NCBI RefSeq assembly: GCF_009755265.1
Contig: NZ_WPOO01000011.1
Location: 1-64,000, forward strand
Source of the DNA: Adlercreutzia rubneri
GTDB taxonomy: Bacteria; Actinomycetota; Coriobacteriia; Coriobacteriales; Eggerthellaceae
Direction of reading: 5' to 3'
DNA: 64,000 nucleotides
Below are positions 9,472-16,990 of this stretch, piece after piece. The notes beneath the pieces were generated by a model, which saw only the letters and a program-made list of their open reading frames with translations, searched no databases and had not been told where the DNA came from. How positions within the stretch are numbered: the stretch's first letter is position 1; each line of letters opens with the position of its first letter. The translations under genes were made by a program, and so were the position numbers.

Positions 9472-10878
9472 TTATCGATGCCGATACAAGTCATCCAGCG
9501 TTACCGAAAATTCGTCGCCAGACGCCTTCATCTTTCGCAAGGTGGCCGTCGAAAGAGGGTTCTTCGAGAACAAGTAGAAGAATTCGATGCGGTAGCCCTT
9601 GACGAGATCGGCGCGGTGGTGCAGCTTCTCCAGCACTTCCGTCTCGTCGAACGAGTTGCGCCACTTGCACTCCCCTATTAAGGCCGTTTTGCTGGCGCGG
9701 TCTGCGGCCACGACATCGACGTCATCCTGCTGGCGAAGCGCCGGATCGGTTCCCCACCATTGCCCGAATGACGAGGCCCGTATCGGAAGGCGTCCCGCCA
9801 GGGACTCTTCGAGAAGCCATTGGGAGCACACGCGTTCAAACCGATGACCGAGGTAGGTTCCGAGTACTTCGTCGGAAAGCCCCTCAGCGACAATACGACC
9901 GGCACCTCCCTCGATGTCTCCAACTGCCGGCATGACAAAGGTATACCAAAAGTCGTAGCAGGCATCGGCGAAACGGTAGAGTCCTTTGCGCGAAGTTTGA
10001 GGGTTCTCTCCAAAAGGGACGACGCGCTCGATGATGTCAAGGCGTTCTAGAGTTGCCAAGTACTTCGACACCGCCGTCGCCTCAAGTCCCGCGCGAGCAG
10101 CAATCTCGCCGCGCCGCGTTGCCCCCGAGCCTATGGCGCGAAGAATCGAGTTGTACACAGCCGGTTCGCGCAACTCCTGTCGCAACAGCATAAGAGGCTC
10201 TTCATAGAGCAATCCGTCAGTCGAAAAAAACAGATCGGCGATGTTGTCGAGGAACGGCCGACTTTCATCAATCTGCGCCAGATAATAGGGCACCCCGCCC
10301 ACGCAGGCGTAGTACCGAAAAGCGTCTTCTGCGCTTACCGTTGGAACCATGCGCGCTGACGTTAAATAGTCGAAGGGCCGCACACGAATCTGCGCCGTGC
10401 GGCGGCCGTGCAAGGGGCTCTTTTTGCCCAGCACCTCGCTCTCCATGAATCCCTGATCACTTCCGCATAGCGCAAGACACGCCTTCGTTTGAGCGAAATG
10501 ATGGTCTATGGCGATTTGCATTTTCGAAACCAGCGACGGATTAGCCTCGGCAGCATAGGGAAACTCGTCGAATACGAAAAGGAACGGTTCTCGCCGAGCC
10601 TGCTCCGCGAGAAACTGCAGAGCACCATCCCAACCGTCGAACCTTGTTCCCGGCGGCAGCGAGAAAAACTGCGCAATCTCGACACTGAAATCAGCCAGGT
10701 TATCCGCGTCAGTCTGCTGCTGAGCCGTGAAGAAAAGCGTCGGCTTGTCCTGGGCGAAATGAGTTAGCAGGGTCGTCTTGCCCACACGACGTCGTCCATA
10801 CACCACCACCATCTGGAAGACATCAGCATCATAGGCCCGCTCAAGCGTCTCCAACTCGTTTTCACGTCCGACGAACAA
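9472..10878 (-). CDS. archaeal-type AAA ATPase with DUF234 C-terminal domain
   Basis: P-loop ATPase of about 468 residues of the PF01637/DUF234 type. The Walker A sequence is GRRRVGKTTLL and a Walker B-like FLFVFDEFPY follows. A winged-helix segment (RRGEIAARAGLEATAVSKYL) and a restriction-endonuclease-fold-like C-terminus (ECKWRNSFDETEVLEKL) complete it. The biological role of these ATPases is unclear. TTG at 10878 is preferred: AAGGAG lies 7 nt before it, whereas the GTG at 10884 almost abuts the Shine-Dalgarno, and the family usually starts MFVGR. It is monocistronic, with a 48-bp palindrome just upstream. Confidence 0.85.
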   Translation of the reverse strand: MFVGRENELETLERAYDADVFQMVVVYGRRRVGKTTLLTHFAQDKPTLFFTAQQQTDADNLADFSVEIAQFFSLPPGTRFDGWDGALQFLAEQARREPFLFVFDEFPYAAEANPSLVSKMQIAIDHHFAQTKACLALCGSDQGFMESEVLGKKSPLHGRRTAQIRVRPFDYLTSARMVPTVSAEDAFRYYACVGGVPYYLAQIDESRPFLDNIADLFFSTDGLLYEEPLMLLRQELREPAVYNSILRAIGSGATRRGEIAARAGLEATAVSKYLATLERLDIIERVVPFGENPQTSRKGLYRFADACYDFWYTFVMPAVGDIEGGAGRIVAEGLSDEVLGTYLGHRFERVCSQWLLEESLAGRLPIRASSFGQWWGTDPALRQQDDVDVVAADRASKTALIGECKWRNSFDETEVLEKLHHRADLVKGYRIEFFYLFSKNPLSTATLRKMKASGDEFSVTLDDLYRHR

Positions 10879-10892
10879 CGGCACTCCTTACA

Positions 10893-10940
10893 GCAAAATA
10901 AGATACTCACGATTATTATAATCACGAGTATCTTATTTGC
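10893..10940. promoter_or_regulatory. 48-bp AT-rich palindrome upstream of the ATPase gene
   Basis: The arms GATACTC/GAGTATC extend outward to AAATAAG/CTTATTT and GC ends with one extra base on the left. The centre GATTAT-T-ATAATC is itself palindromic; only two base pairs in between mismatch. It lies 9 bp before the Shine-Dalgarno of the ATPase gene. It could be an operator or, as DNA, a cruciform. It is much AT-richer than its surroundings. Confidence 0.5.
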
Positions 10941-11042
10941 AACTAGCTATTCGCGTCTTCGTTCGTAGACAAGTCTCTTTCGCCGGAGCGCTTTCACCAG
11001 ACATACGAGGTAACGGGCTCCACGACAAATCTCTGGCAAACG

Positions 11043-11858
11043 TTAGCCAACGGAATCCCTGTACATTTCGCTCCACGAGTCGTCATACAGACGATACAAC
11101 TTGCTCCAGTTGTCGTCATAGGCACGATATTGATCGGTCCACGAGTCATCGTAAGCACGATACATGTCAGTCCATGTATCTGAAACAACTTTGTATTCCT
11201 CCGTCTCATAACCAGAGTTGATGGCCCCATCATACTGCTCGTACGAGTCTTTGAGCAGTCGGTCCCACGCCTCGTAATAGTCTTTCATGGCATCGTCCCA
11301 CACCCCATAGCCATCCTCCATGGCTCTTGACCAAGTCTTATAATCGTCCAGCCCTTTTTCTCGGACAAGAGCATAATAGTCCGTCATACCAGCAAGGATT
11401 GACTCATACAGAGCTTCCGAACGCTGCAAAGCAAAATCGTAAGCATCTTGAACTTGGCTCGAATTGTCTGCATACCCCTGGTAAGTGTCACCAACCGCAG
11501 TATTAATCTCGCTGAACCTGCTTTCGAGATCGGACGAGGCTGCTTCTGTCTCGCTTTTAATCGCGCTCAGCTTAGCGTCAAGCTCATTATCTCCGGTAAT
11601 AACCTCGACCTCTTCTGCCGGCAACTCAGCAGCAGAAGATTTTTCTTCCCCCTCGTCATCGCTAACGCTCTCAGCGTCTTGAGCACTTTCAGTAGATTTT
11701 TGCGCATCTGTCTGTGCAGACTCCGGGGTCGATGGAGAATCGTACGCACCTCCTGTCACCTGAGCGCAGCCCGCACACCCCAGCAAGGCCAAAGCGAAAA
11801 CCACAGCGAAAGCCAATCTTGTTGCAACGGCCTTCTTCGAATCATCTTTGCCAAACAC
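11043..11858 (-). CDS. lipoprotein with C-terminal 11-residue aromatic repeats
   Basis: Predicted lipoprotein of 271 residues. The GTG start is preceded by AAAGGA; a signal peptide (FAVVFALALLGCAGC) gives a lipobox near residue 30. A Ser/Glu/Asp-rich linker follows. From about residue 150 the chain falls into consecutive 11-residue units: LDDYKTWSRAM, EDGYGVWDDAM, KDYYEAWDRLL, KDSYEQYDGAI, and at the end DSWTDQYRAYD and DNWSKLYRLYD. Aromatic residues recur at fixed positions. The last units are also near-identical at the DNA level (33-bp period). Such hendecad periodicity suggests a long right-handed helical coiled coil. No known family is recognised. The gene is monocistronic. Confidence 0.7.
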   Translation of the reverse strand: MFGKDDSKKAVATRLAFAVVFALALLGCAGCAQVTGGAYDSPSTPESAQTDAQKSTESAQDAESVSDDEGEEKSSAAELPAEEVEVITGDNELDAKLSAIKSETEAASSDLESRFSEINTAVGDTYQGYADNSSQVQDAYDFALQRSEALYESILAGMTDYYALVREKGLDDYKTWSRAMEDGYGVWDDAMKDYYEAWDRLLKDSYEQYDGAINSGYETEEYKVVSDTWTDMYRAYDDSWTDQYRAYDDNWSKLYRLYDDSWSEMYRDSVG

Positions 11859-11959
11859 GCGATCGTCCTTTCCGTCGTTGCGTCTCGAAAGCTAGATGAC
11901 GGCCAACTCGACACGTAAGCCACATCCTCTTTGACTCACTGCGAGCGAACGCGCGAAAG

Positions 11960-12120
11960 AGGAGAGCATCCACCGCAGTCACCACAACCGCAAGGACTTC
12001 AGAACGGGCAAACCGCACGAAAACCTTGAATGGCAGATGCTCTCCTGCCCTGGTTTTCGATGCAGCTGTACCGCAGCTCTGAAGTTGTATGCAAGCATGT
12101 CACTTGCGGTTGTGGTGGCT
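11960..12120. repeat. long nested inverted repeat with pseudoknot potential
   Basis: In the 395-bp gap 11859-12253 an outer stem pairs 11977-11994 with 12103-12120 (18 bp, one G-T). A second pairs 11996-12003 with 12078-12085. A third pairs 12018-12025 with 12052-12059. The apical hairpin is GGCAG/CTGCC. The apical loop (GATGCTCTCCT, 12036-12046) is a perfect 11-nt complement of the segment 11960-11970 immediately outside the outer stem, so a pseudoknot or alternative fold is possible. No protein gene fits here. It lies downstream of argH on the minus strand. Confidence 0.6.
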
Positions 12121-12162
12121 CGATTATAGCAAAGCCCAAATCGAAAGACAGCATAGAGAAAG

Positions 12163-12196
12163 CTGCGGCGCAAGCGGAGTCGCTTGTGCCGCAGCG
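12163..12196 (-). terminator. terminator hairpin after argH
   Basis: A 15-bp stem (GCTGCGGCGCAAGCG / CGCTTGTGCCGCAGC, one wobble) with a 4-nt loop lies 57 bp after the argH stop. On the minus strand it is followed by TTTCTCT, a weak U-tract. Confidence 0.6.
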
Positions 12197-12253
12197 GGAT
12201 ACAGCAGAATTCTCGATTTACCAAACTACGCTTAAACGCGCTTTGGCAATAAA

Positions 12254-13639
12254 CTAAGCTCCAAAACCGACGAGTTGCGCCTTGGCGGCCGCCAGCTGCA
12301 CGCGCACCGCTTCGGGGGCCGTGCCGCCGAAGGTGGTGCGGGCGGCGACGATGGCGGGCAGGTTCAGGCATTCCACGATATCGGATTCGAAAAGATCGCT
12401 CTCCGCCTTGAAATCGTCCAGCGTGAGGTCTTCCAAATCGCAGCCGCGCTGCTCGCAGGTGAGCACCAGATGCCCCACGATCTCGTGGGCCCGACGGAAG
12501 GGCAGGCCCTTCTTGGCCAGGTAGTCGGCCACATCCGTCGCGGCCAGATATCCCTTCTTCGCCTGGGTGGCCATGGCGTCGGCGTTCACCGTCATGGTGG
12601 CGATCATGCCGGCAGCGCATACGTAGCAGTCCTCCAGGGTGTCGGCGGCGTCCATGGCGCCCTCCTTGTCCTCCTGAAGATCCTTGTTGTAGGCGAGCGG
12701 CAGCGACTTCAGCGTCATCATGAGGGCCACCAGATCGCCCACGACCCGGCCCGACTTGCCGCGGATGAGCTCCGCGAAATCGGGGTTCTTCTTCTGGGGC
12801 ATGATGGAGGAGCCGGTGGAGTAGGCGTCCGACAGCGTGATGAAGCCGAACTCCGCCGACGACCACAGCACGATCTCCTCGCACAAACGCGACAGGTGCA
12901 AACACGACACGCTACAGGCGTAGATGAGGTCGAGCAGAAAGTCGCGGTCGGACACAGCATCGAGCGAGTTCGGGATGGGATGGTCGAAGCCGAGCGCCTC
13001 TGCGGTGGCGAAGCGGTCGAGCGGGTAGGTGGTTCCGGCCAACGCGGCAGCTCCCAAGGGGCACGCGTCAGCGGCATTGCGGGCGGCGGCGAGACGATCG
13101 TAGTCGCGGGCGAGCATCTGCACGTAGGCGAGCATATGGTGCGAGAACAGCACCGGCTGGGCATGCTGCAGGTGCGTGTAGCCCGGCAGGATGACGTCGA
13201 AGTTCGCTTCGGCCTGGGCGATGAGCGCCTCGCGCAGGGCGACGTTGGCGGCCATGAGCTCGCCGGCGCGACGCTTGGCGTACAGGCGCGTGTCCGTGGC
13301 CACCTGGTCGTTGCGCGAGCGGCCCGTGTGCAGCCGAGCCCCGGCATCCCCCACGCGGCGGGTCAGCTCCGCCTCGATGGCCATGTGGATGTCCTCGCTT
13401 TCCATCACGTCGAACGTGAGCGCGCCGGAGGTGATGTCGGCCAGAATGCCCTGGAGCCCTTCTGCAATGGCTTCGGCATCGGCGGTCGCGATGATGCCCT
13501 GGGCGGCCAGCATGTTAGCATGGGCGATAGAGCCGGCGATGTCCTCGACGTAGAGTCGCTGATCCACGGGCAGCGACGCCCCGAAGCGCTGGGTAAAGGC
13601 ATCGGCGCCTTCGGTGAATCTTCCAGACCACAGTGCCAT
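12254..13639 (-). CDS. argH: argininosuccinate lyase
   Basis: Last step of arginine synthesis: splits argininosuccinate into arginine and fumarate. 461 residues, full length, starting MALWSGRFTEG as usual in the family. The fumarase-superfamily signature is GSSIMPQKKNPD (about 280-291), and TGRSRNDQVATD (about 110-121) carries conserved substrate contacts. It follows argG after 84 bp and is probably transcribed from the argG promoter. A hairpin terminator and a large structured repeat follow it. Confidence 0.97.
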   Translation of the reverse strand: MALWSGRFTEGADAFTQRFGASLPVDQRLYVEDIAGSIAHANMLAAQGIIATADAEAIAEGLQGILADITSGALTFDVMESEDIHMAIEAELTRRVGDAGARLHTGRSRNDQVATDTRLYAKRRAGELMAANVALREALIAQAEANFDVILPGYTHLQHAQPVLFSHHMLAYVQMLARDYDRLAAARNAADACPLGAAALAGTTYPLDRFATAEALGFDHPIPNSLDAVSDRDFLLDLIYACSVSCLHLSRLCEEIVLWSSAEFGFITLSDAYSTGSSIMPQKKNPDFAELIRGKSGRVVGDLVALMMTLKSLPLAYNKDLQEDKEGAMDAADTLEDCYVCAAGMIATMTVNADAMATQAKKGYLAATDVADYLAKKGLPFRRAHEIVGHLVLTCEQRGCDLEDLTLDDFKAESDLFESDIVECLNLPAIVAARTTFGGTAPEAVRVQLAAAKAQLVGFGA

Positions 13640-13723
13640 AGTGTCTCCTCGGTAAATCGGTAAGCCAGGCGGGCGCCCCTCAAGACCGCCCGCTCCCCTC
13701 GTTGTCGTGCTCGTTGAGCGTCC

Positions 13724-15106
13724 CTAGGCCGTGACGGCGTCGGCGCCTTCCAGAATCTCCTCGGCTTCCTCCACCACGGCGCTCATCTTGCCGTAAGCGG
13801 TGTTCGCGAGGTTCACGTCGTCGTAGGAGGGCATGCGCGCGCCCGTGGCGAGCCGGTTTTTCGCCCACACCTTGCAGGACAGGCCGTGGATGTCGATGAA
13901 GCCCTTGGCGGCCTGATGGTCGAAAGCGTCGTCGGCATCGTAGGTGGCCAGGCCGAAATCATACAGCGAGTAGGTGCTCTTGCGTCCCACCACGGTGCAG
14001 GAACCCTTGAAGAACTTCAGCTTCACCGTGCCGGACACGCATTGCTGGGTGTGGGCGAGGAAGGCGTCGAAGGCCTCCTTCAGCGGCGAGAACCACAGGC
14101 CGTTGTACACCTGCTCGGCCCAGGTCTGCTCGATGGCGAGTTTGTGGTGCAGCACGCCCCGCTCCAGGCACAGATCCTCCAGGGCCTTGTGAGCCTGGAT
14201 GAGGGCCAGACCGCCCGGCACCTCGTAGCACTCGCGGCTCTTCACGCCCACGAGCCGGTTCTCCACCATATCGATGCGGCCGTAGCCGTTGGTGCCGGCG
14301 ATATCGTTCATGGCGTAGATGATGTCGAGGAAGCTCATCGGAGTGCCGTCAAGCGCACAGGGAACGCCCTGATCGAACTCGATTTCCACATAGGTGGGCT
14401 CGTCGGGCGCGCAGGCCGGATCGCACGTCATCGTCCAAATATCCGCCGGCGGCTCGCACCAGGGATCCTCCAGCACGCCGCACTCGATGGCCCGGCCCCA
14501 CAGGTTGTCGTCGATGGAGTAGGGCTTGTCGGTGGTGGCCTTAACCGGCACGCCGTGGGCCGCCGCCCATTCGATCTCGTCGGCCCGGCAGCCGAGATCC
14601 CAGTTGCGCACCGGGGCGATGATGGTGAGCGCCGGATCCAGCATGAGCACCGAGGACTCGAAGCGCACCTGGTCGTTGCCCTTGCCCGTGCAGCCATGGG
14701 CCACGTACTTGGCGCCGAACTGATGGGCCACCGCCACGAGGTGCTTGGCGATGAGCGGCCGCGAGAGCGCGCTCACGAGTGGGTACTTGTTCTCGTACAT
14801 GGCGTTGGCGGCCATGGCGCAGGCGAGGTACTCGTTGGCGAAGGTCTCCCGCATGTCGATGACCGCGCAGCCGATGGCACCGGTGGCGAGCGCCTTGGCC
14901 TTGATGGCCTCGAGGCCCTCGTGCTCCTGGCCGAGGTCGCCCACGACGGCGATGACGTCGAGATCGTATTCCTCTTGCAGCCATTTGATGCACACGGAGG
15001 TGTCGAGGCCGCCGGAGTAGGCGAGCACGCACCGTTCCTTCTCGCCGGGGGCCGGCTTGGCGGAGATCTGCGGGGCGTCGTGAAGGGATGAGTTCGTCGT
15101 AGTCAT
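13724..15106 (-). CDS. argG: argininosuccinate synthase
   Basis: ATP-dependent condensation of citrulline and aspartate to argininosuccinate, 460 residues. The N-terminal ATP pyrophosphatase loop is LAYSGGLDTSVCIKWL (about 29-44). The citrulline/aspartate-binding segment includes CTGKGNDQVRFE. ATG at 15106 is preceded by GAAAGG at 9 nt; the frame stays open upstream but has no better start and lacks homology. A leader of about 435 nt separates it from its promoter and encodes an arginine-rich peptide, suggesting attenuation. It forms an operon with argH. Confidence 0.96.
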   Translation of the reverse strand: MTTTNSSLHDAPQISAKPAPGEKERCVLAYSGGLDTSVCIKWLQEEYDLDVIAVVGDLGQEHEGLEAIKAKALATGAIGCAVIDMRETFANEYLACAMAANAMYENKYPLVSALSRPLIAKHLVAVAHQFGAKYVAHGCTGKGNDQVRFESSVLMLDPALTIIAPVRNWDLGCRADEIEWAAAHGVPVKATTDKPYSIDDNLWGRAIECGVLEDPWCEPPADIWTMTCDPACAPDEPTYVEIEFDQGVPCALDGTPMSFLDIIYAMNDIAGTNGYGRIDMVENRLVGVKSRECYEVPGGLALIQAHKALEDLCLERGVLHHKLAIEQTWAEQVYNGLWFSPLKEAFDAFLAHTQQCVSGTVKLKFFKGSCTVVGRKSTYSLYDFGLATYDADDAFDHQAAKGFIDIHGLSCKVWAKNRLATGARMPSYDDVNLANTAYGKMSAVVEEAEEILEGADAVTA

Positions 15107-15327
15107 GGGAGTTGCCTTTCGTGTCGGGAGCTGCTTTTGGGTTTCCTTATGGGGTGCCCGGCTCGCTTTGCGATGGAAAGGCGTGGCGTGAAGTCGCGTC
15201 TGGGACGATGCGCAGGGTTCCTGCGCGATGGTGCTTGAGGTTTCGAAGAGGAACTTCGGGAGGCCACGGCCTTTGGCGGACCCGGGCGGGGCCGCGCGGC
15301 GGTGCGCTGAGCGCGCGAAAAGATCTG

Positions 15328-15459
15328 CTACGCGCGTCGGCGTCGCAGAGAAGAGGTACGTCGGCGTCGGTCGACGTAAGCCGTGGCGAGGAACTGGGGG
15401 CACGGGGCAGCAGCAGCGATTCCGCTGTGCTTGGAAGCTATGAGAGCTGCTGCCTGCAT
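15328..15459 (-). CDS. arginine-rich leader peptide upstream of argG (putative attenuator)
   Basis: Short reading frame of 43 codons inside the transcribed leader of argG. ATG at 15459 has AAAGGA about 10 nt upstream. The peptide begins MQAAALIASKHSGIAAAA and ends YVDRRRRTSSLRRRRA-stop: eight arginine codons among the last thirteen codons, in two blocks of four (CGA CGC CGA CGT and CGA CGC CGA CGC). It sits between a good promoter (15548-15576) and argG (start 15106). Amino-acid biosynthesis operons controlled by ribosome-stalling attenuation have leaders rich in codons for the end product, so this probably senses charged tRNA-Arg. I found no classical U-tract terminator between 15327 and 15107; a 7-bp hairpin lies at 15210-15226. 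Rho-dependent or translational coupling is possible. Confidence 0.65.
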   Translation of the reverse strand: MQAAALIASKHSGIAAAAPCPQFLATAYVDRRRRTSSLRRRRA

Positions 15460-15547
15460 CGTGACAATTCCTTTCAAGTACGCGCAGCCGTCCGAGTTAT
15501 GGGGCCCTGGCGCCTTGCGCCGTAAGCCCTCGGCTGTGCGGTTGACG

Positions 15548-15576
15548 GCATTATGCCCTAATTTATGAGTCGTCAA
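15548..15576 (-). promoter_or_regulatory. argG promoter
   Basis: Minus-strand -35 TTGACG (15571-15576), a 17-nt spacer, and -10 TAATGC (15548-15553). Transcription would start near 15541, giving a leader of about 435 nt that contains the arginine-rich leader peptide. Apart from that peptide and one hairpin, I see nothing in 15107-15547. Confidence 0.65.
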
Positions 15577-15629
15577 CCCCGAATTTCAAAATTTTTGCGG
15601 AAACGGCGCAATTTAATTGTGCACTGTGC

Positions 15630-15643
15630 TGTGCAGTTGCACA
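15630..15643. promoter_or_regulatory. TGTGCA-N2-TGCACA palindrome upstream of argG promoter
   Basis: TGTGCAGTTGCACA is a 6-2-6 palindrome about 55 bp upstream of the argG -35 box, and half-sites of TTGTGC type recur at 15618-15624, 15670 and 15704. The same core, with the same centre, occurs at 21744-21759. It may bind a repressor or activator, possibly ArgR, but it does not match the ArgR consensus that I know. Confidence 0.35.
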
Positions 15644-15687
15644 AAAATTTGCTTATTCTACCTGGGAAATTGTGCGCTTATATACAA

Positions 15688-15720
15688 GAGCGACCCAAGC
15701 TTTTTGTGCAAGGGTCGCTC
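15688..15720 (-). terminator. hairpin after argD
   Basis: Perfect 9-bp stem GAGCGACCC/GGGTCGCTC around a 15-nt loop, 26 bp beyond the argD stop. It ends the argCJBD transcript before the argG promoter. The U-tract after it is poor (TTGTATAT). Confidence 0.5.
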
Positions 15721-15745
15721 GATGATGGCTCGATGTGATGGCGTT

Positions 15746-16981
15746 TTACAGCAACTGCTCCAGCTTCTGAACCAGCACGTCCACGTCGGCTTCCGTGCAG
15801 ATGAGCGGGGGCAGGAAACGCAGCGTATGGGGGCCGGTGGCGTTCAGGACGAGGCCCGCTTCCAGGCCGGCGGCCACCACATCGGGAGCCGACGGCGCCT
15901 CATGGGTGAGGTCGATACCGTTCATAAGGCCGAAGCCGCGCACCTCCTGCACGTGGGGCAGTCGGGCCAGCCGCTCGCGCATGTAGGCGCCGACCGACTC
16001 GATCTGCGCCCCCATACCTGGGGCGAGCAGCGTGGACAGCGTCACGTGGGCCGCGGCCATGGCGATGTTCGAGCCGCCGAAGGTGGTGCCGTGATCGCCC
16101 GGCGCGAACGCCGCCGCGATGGAGCTTTTGGCCGCGCAGGCGCCGGCCACCACACCAGAGGCGATGCCCTTGGCCATGGTGACGATGTCGGGCAGCACCC
16201 CGAAGTTCTGGAACCCGTAGGGCAGCCCCGTGCGGAAGATGCCACTCTGCACCTCGTCGCAGATCATGAGCGCACCGTGCTCTTCGGTGAGGCGGCGGAT
16301 GGCGCCGACGAACTCCTCGGTGCAGGGATGTACGCCGCTCTCGCCCTGGATGCACTCGATCATGACGGCGCAGATGCGGTCGCCCTGGGTCTCGAACAGG
16401 CGCTCGAGCGCTTCCACGTCGTTGATGGGCGTGGCCGTGAACCCGGCCGGCAGCGGCTGGAAAGCCTCCTGCTTGGCCGGCTGGGCCGTGGCCGCAAGCG
16501 TCGCCAAGGTGCGGCCGTGAAAGCTCTTGGCCAGCGTGACGATGAGGCGCGGGGCCAGCTCGGCATCTTTGCCGGCGGCTTCCGTGCGGCGACGGGCGTA
16601 CAGGCGCGCCAGCTTGATGGCGCACTCGTTGGCCTCGGCGCCGGAGTTCGCGAAGAAGGTCTTCCACGTCTCGGGGCTCGGCTCATCGACGTAGGCGTTC
16701 AGCATGTTCGACAGCAGCTGGGCCACTTCCCCGCGGTGCTCGATGTAGTAGTAGTTGCTCACGTGGATGAGCTTGGCCGCCTGATCGCTCACGGCCTGCA
16801 CGATGGAGGGGTGGCAGTGGCCGAGGCTGCAGACACCGATGCCGGAGAGGAAATCGAGGTACTCGTTGCCGGCATCGTCGATGAGCGTCATGCCGTGGCC
16901 TTCGACGAATTCCACGGGCTTGCGGGCGAAGGTGCCCATCACGTATTCGGATTCCAAAGCCATTTCGCGGGCGAGAGTCAT
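15746..16981 (-). CDS. argD: acetylornithine aminotransferase
   Basis: PLP-dependent class III aminotransferase of 411 residues converting N-acetylglutamate semialdehyde to N-acetylornithine. Visible motifs are NSGAEANECAIKLAR, SFHGRTLATL, CDEVQSGIFRTG (Asp contacting PLP) and VTMAKGIASG, whose Lys forms the Schiff base. It begins 9 bp after argB as the last gene of argCJBD. The presence of argJ upstream means acetyl groups are recycled. Other class III enzymes look similar, but the neighbours make argD secure. Confidence 0.96.
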   Translation of the reverse strand: MTLAREMALESEYVMGTFARKPVEFVEGHGMTLIDDAGNEYLDFLSGIGVCSLGHCHPSIVQAVSDQAAKLIHVSNYYYIEHRGEVAQLLSNMLNAYVDEPSPETWKTFFANSGAEANECAIKLARLYARRRTEAAGKDAELAPRLIVTLAKSFHGRTLATLAATAQPAKQEAFQPLPAGFTATPINDVEALERLFETQGDRICAVMIECIQGESGVHPCTEEFVGAIRRLTEEHGALMICDEVQSGIFRTGLPYGFQNFGVLPDIVTMAKGIASGVVAGACAAKSSIAAAFAPGDHGTTFGGSNIAMAAAHVTLSTLLAPGMGAQIESVGAYMRERLARLPHVQEVRGFGLMNGIDLTHEAPSAPDVVAAGLEAGLVLNATGPHTLRFLPPLICTEADVDVLVQKLEQLL

Positions 16982-16990
16982 GGGATGCTC

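Noticed and set aside
6566..9577. Very long open frame on the plus strand (about 1000 codons) opposite the PBP gene
   Set aside because: Typical high-GC antisense shadow: low-complexity Val/Leu/Gly/His-rich translation, no ribosome-binding site, fully covered by a clear PBP gene.
11977..12120. attC-like integron site or transposon end
   Set aside because: No integrase or transposase nearby, arms not flanked by target duplications, and similar layouts with other sequences occur elsewhere.
15601..15660. ArgR boxes upstream of argG
   Set aside because: The TTGTGCA palindromes do not match the ArgR consensus (TNTGAATWWWWATTCANW or the actinobacterial variants that I know), and argR is not in the window; kept only as an unnamed site.
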